Origin: an uncultured Gammaproteobacteria bacterium
Lineage (GTDB): Bacteria; Pseudomonadota; Gammaproteobacteria; Steroidobacterales; Woeseiaceae
Direction of reading: 5' to 3'
DNA: 64,000 nt
NCBI GenBank assembly: GCA_937899415.1
Contig: CALBPI010000068.1
Coordinates: 28,917 to 92,916 of the forward strand
Below, piece after piece: positions 62,835 through 64,000 of the stretch (the stretch's first letter is position 1; each line of letters starts with the position of its first letter). The notes under the pieces were generated by a model. That model searched no databases, was not told the DNA's origin, and saw only the letters and a program-made list of their open reading frames with translations. A program made the translations under genes and the position numbers.

Positions 62835-63767
62835 ATGACCACAGCGCTTGTTGTCGTCATCGGGGCGTTCCTTGGTCTTTGGGCCATCGCGCGCCTGAAG
62901 CCTGTCGCGGCCGTGCACTGCATCTTGCGTGTGGCACGTCGCGCGCTGGGCATGCGACGTCGCACAGTGCGGGTCGCGGGTGAGACCTGGGTGTACCTCG
63001 AGGGTGGCCAGGCCTCGGCGCCCGTCATCCTGTTCGTGCACGGCTATGGCGCCGACAAGGACATGTGGCTCTCCTATTCACGCCTGTTTTCGAGGCGCTA
63101 CCAGGTGATCTCGCCCGATCTGCCGGGCTTTGGGGAAGCGACGCGTGACCCCGACAGGGACTACTCACCCCGGGCTCAGGCGCGGCGACTTGCAGCGTTC
63201 TGCGATGCGCTGCGAATCAAGGACGCCCATGTGGTCGGCAGCTCCATGGGCGGCTTCATCAGTGCGTGGCTCGCCGTCGATCGCGCAGATCTTGTTCGCA
63301 CGCTGACGCTCATGAATGCCGCTGGTCTCTACGGTGCGAATCCGTCTGTCGTGCAGACGGTGGCCGAGTCGGGCGACAACCCGCTGGTCGCGTCCGATGA
63401 TGCAGCACTCAGGAAGCTGCTGGGCCTGCTGAGCTACAAACCCATGCGGTTGCCGCGCTTTGTGCGCGATTTCCTGCTCAAGGGCTATCAGGCGCATCAG
63501 GCGCTCCTCGATCGCATTTTCTGGCAACTGGTGGACGCGCACGACAGCGAAGGACTCGAGCCTGCGCTAGCGCGCGTGCGTGCGCCGACGCTCATCGTCT
63601 GGGGCAAGGAGGACCAGGTGCTCGACGCGAGCTGTGCGGCGGCCTATGCGCAGGCGATCCCGGGTGCAGAAGTGGTCATGCTCGAGCAGGTGGGTCATGT
63701 ACCGATGTACGAGGCGCCCGCCGCAACTGCGGCTGCGCAGCGCGCGTTGTTCAGTCCGCGCGACTAG
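62835..63767 (+). CDS. Alpha/beta hydrolase with N-terminal membrane helix
   Basis: A 310-residue hydrolase anchored by an N-terminal helix (about 3-22). Oxyanion text F-V-H-G-Y-G (67-72), nucleophile Ser137 in G-S-S-M-G-G, Asp260 in W-G-K-E-D-Q and His288 in V-G-H-V-P complete the triad. Close to lipase/esterase-type hydrolases. Starts 17 bases after the lipase stop, so the two lipid-active enzymes are probably co-transcribed. Confidence 0.9.
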   Translation: MTTALVVVIGAFLGLWAIARLKPVAAVHCILRVARRALGMRRRTVRVAGETWVYLEGGQASAPVILFVHGYGADKDMWLSYSRLFSRRYQVISPDLPGFGEATRDPDRDYSPRAQARRLAAFCDALRIKDAHVVGSSMGGFISAWLAVDRADLVRTLTLMNAAGLYGANPSVVQTVAESGDNPLVASDDAALRKLLGLLSYKPMRLPRFVRDFLLKGYQAHQALLDRIFWQLVDAHDSEGLEPALARVRAPTLIVWGKEDQVLDASCAAAYAQAIPGAEVVMLEQVGHVPMYEAPAATAAAQRALFSPRD

Positions 63768-63770
63768 CGT

Positions 63771-64000
63771 TTACGCTTCGGGCGTCGCCCGCCACCTGCC
63801 GCGTTCGGGTAGCTCCTGTGCTGCCAGCGCCTCGAGCAGTGGCCCCGCTTCGTGGGCATCAATCAGCAGCGATCGGTGGTCGGGTGCAACGAATCCGGCG
63901 GCAACCTGGTCATCGATGAAGGCCAGTAATTTGTCGTAGTAGCCGGCCACGTTGAACAGCCCCAGCGGCTTTCTGTGTATCCCGAGCTGGGTCCAGGTCA
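63771..64000 (-). CDS. LOG-family protein (lysine decarboxylase-like fold), 3' end only
   Basis: The minus-strand frame ends with TAA at 63771-63773 and runs out of the window on the 5' side, so only the last ~75 residues are visible. They read W-T-Q-L-G-I-H-R-K-P-L-G-L-F-N-V, then G-Y-Y-D-K-L-L-A-F-I-D and a following F-V-A-P-D-H-R-S-L-L segment; this is the C-terminal signature of the LOG/TIGR00730 Rossmann-fold family (nucleoside monophosphate phosphoribohydrolases). The P-G-G-x-G-T-x-x-E motif would lie outside the window. Convergent with the alpha/beta hydrolase, three bases apart. Confidence 0.85.
   Translation of the reverse strand, partial: TWTQLGIHRKPLGLFNVAGYYDKLLAFIDDQVAAGFVAPDHRSLLIDAHEAGPLLEALAAQELPERGRWRATPEA

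Overview
The window is 64 kb of GC-rich, densely coding bacterial chromosome. Gene content points to a gammaproteobacterium: a complete System I cytochrome c maturation operon (ccmABCDEFGHI), a tamA-tamB pair, two large TonB-dependent receptors, homogentisate dioxygenase and a sigma-54 response regulator. Oligotrophic lineages rich in TonB receptors, such as Chromatiales/Woeseiales or Xanthomonadales relatives, fit, but no 16S rRNA gene or other decisive taxonomic marker is present. I see no prophage, insertion sequence, CRISPR array or plasmid function.

Region by region. 1-1.3 kb: the 3' part of hmgA, then tRNA-Cys. 1.4-6.9 kb: a four-gene operon with TelA, an SF2 helicase carrying C-terminal membrane helices, an XpaC-like membrane protein and a polytopic membrane protein; this is the best candidate for an undescribed system. 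6.9-8.5 kb: tRNA-Leu and three small envelope genes on the minus strand. 8.7-14.4 kb: an AraC regulator, an HtrA-like protease, a lipoprotein, a tandem DsbA-fold protein, tRNA-Ser(CGA) with a partial duplicate, and an ExeA-like/FHA fusion. 14.6-21.7 kb: ccmABCDEFGHI and a thioesterase. 21.8-29.7 kb: an amidohydrolase, its catalytically degenerate partner, tamA and tamB. 29.7-33.4 kb: nitronate monooxygenase-like protein and CrcB, convergent with pirin and a PLP decarboxylase. 33.5-40.1 kb: sterol-desaturase family protein, hybrid histidine kinase, MOSC protein, SDR and patatin.

40.2-47.9 kb: a MacAB-like efflux system (small membrane protein, adaptor, ATPase, two different permeases) followed by its own sigma-54 response regulator and histidine kinase, with a textbook -24/-12 promoter and upstream repeats in front. 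This suggests a self-contained, signal-induced export unit. 47.9-48.7 kb: an agmatinase-family protein. 48.8-59.5 kb: two TonB-dependent receptors flanking a HyuA-HyuB-CoA transferase operon, which reads as uptake and degradation of an unidentified cyclic amide or similar compound. 59.6-64 kb: a second PLP decarboxylase, a DUF3336/patatin lipase, an alpha/beta hydrolase, and the 3' end of a LOG-family gene running off the window.

No stretch longer than about 260 bases is free of genes, RNAs or named sites. Very long antisense ORFs are common here because of the high GC content; they were judged to be shadows.
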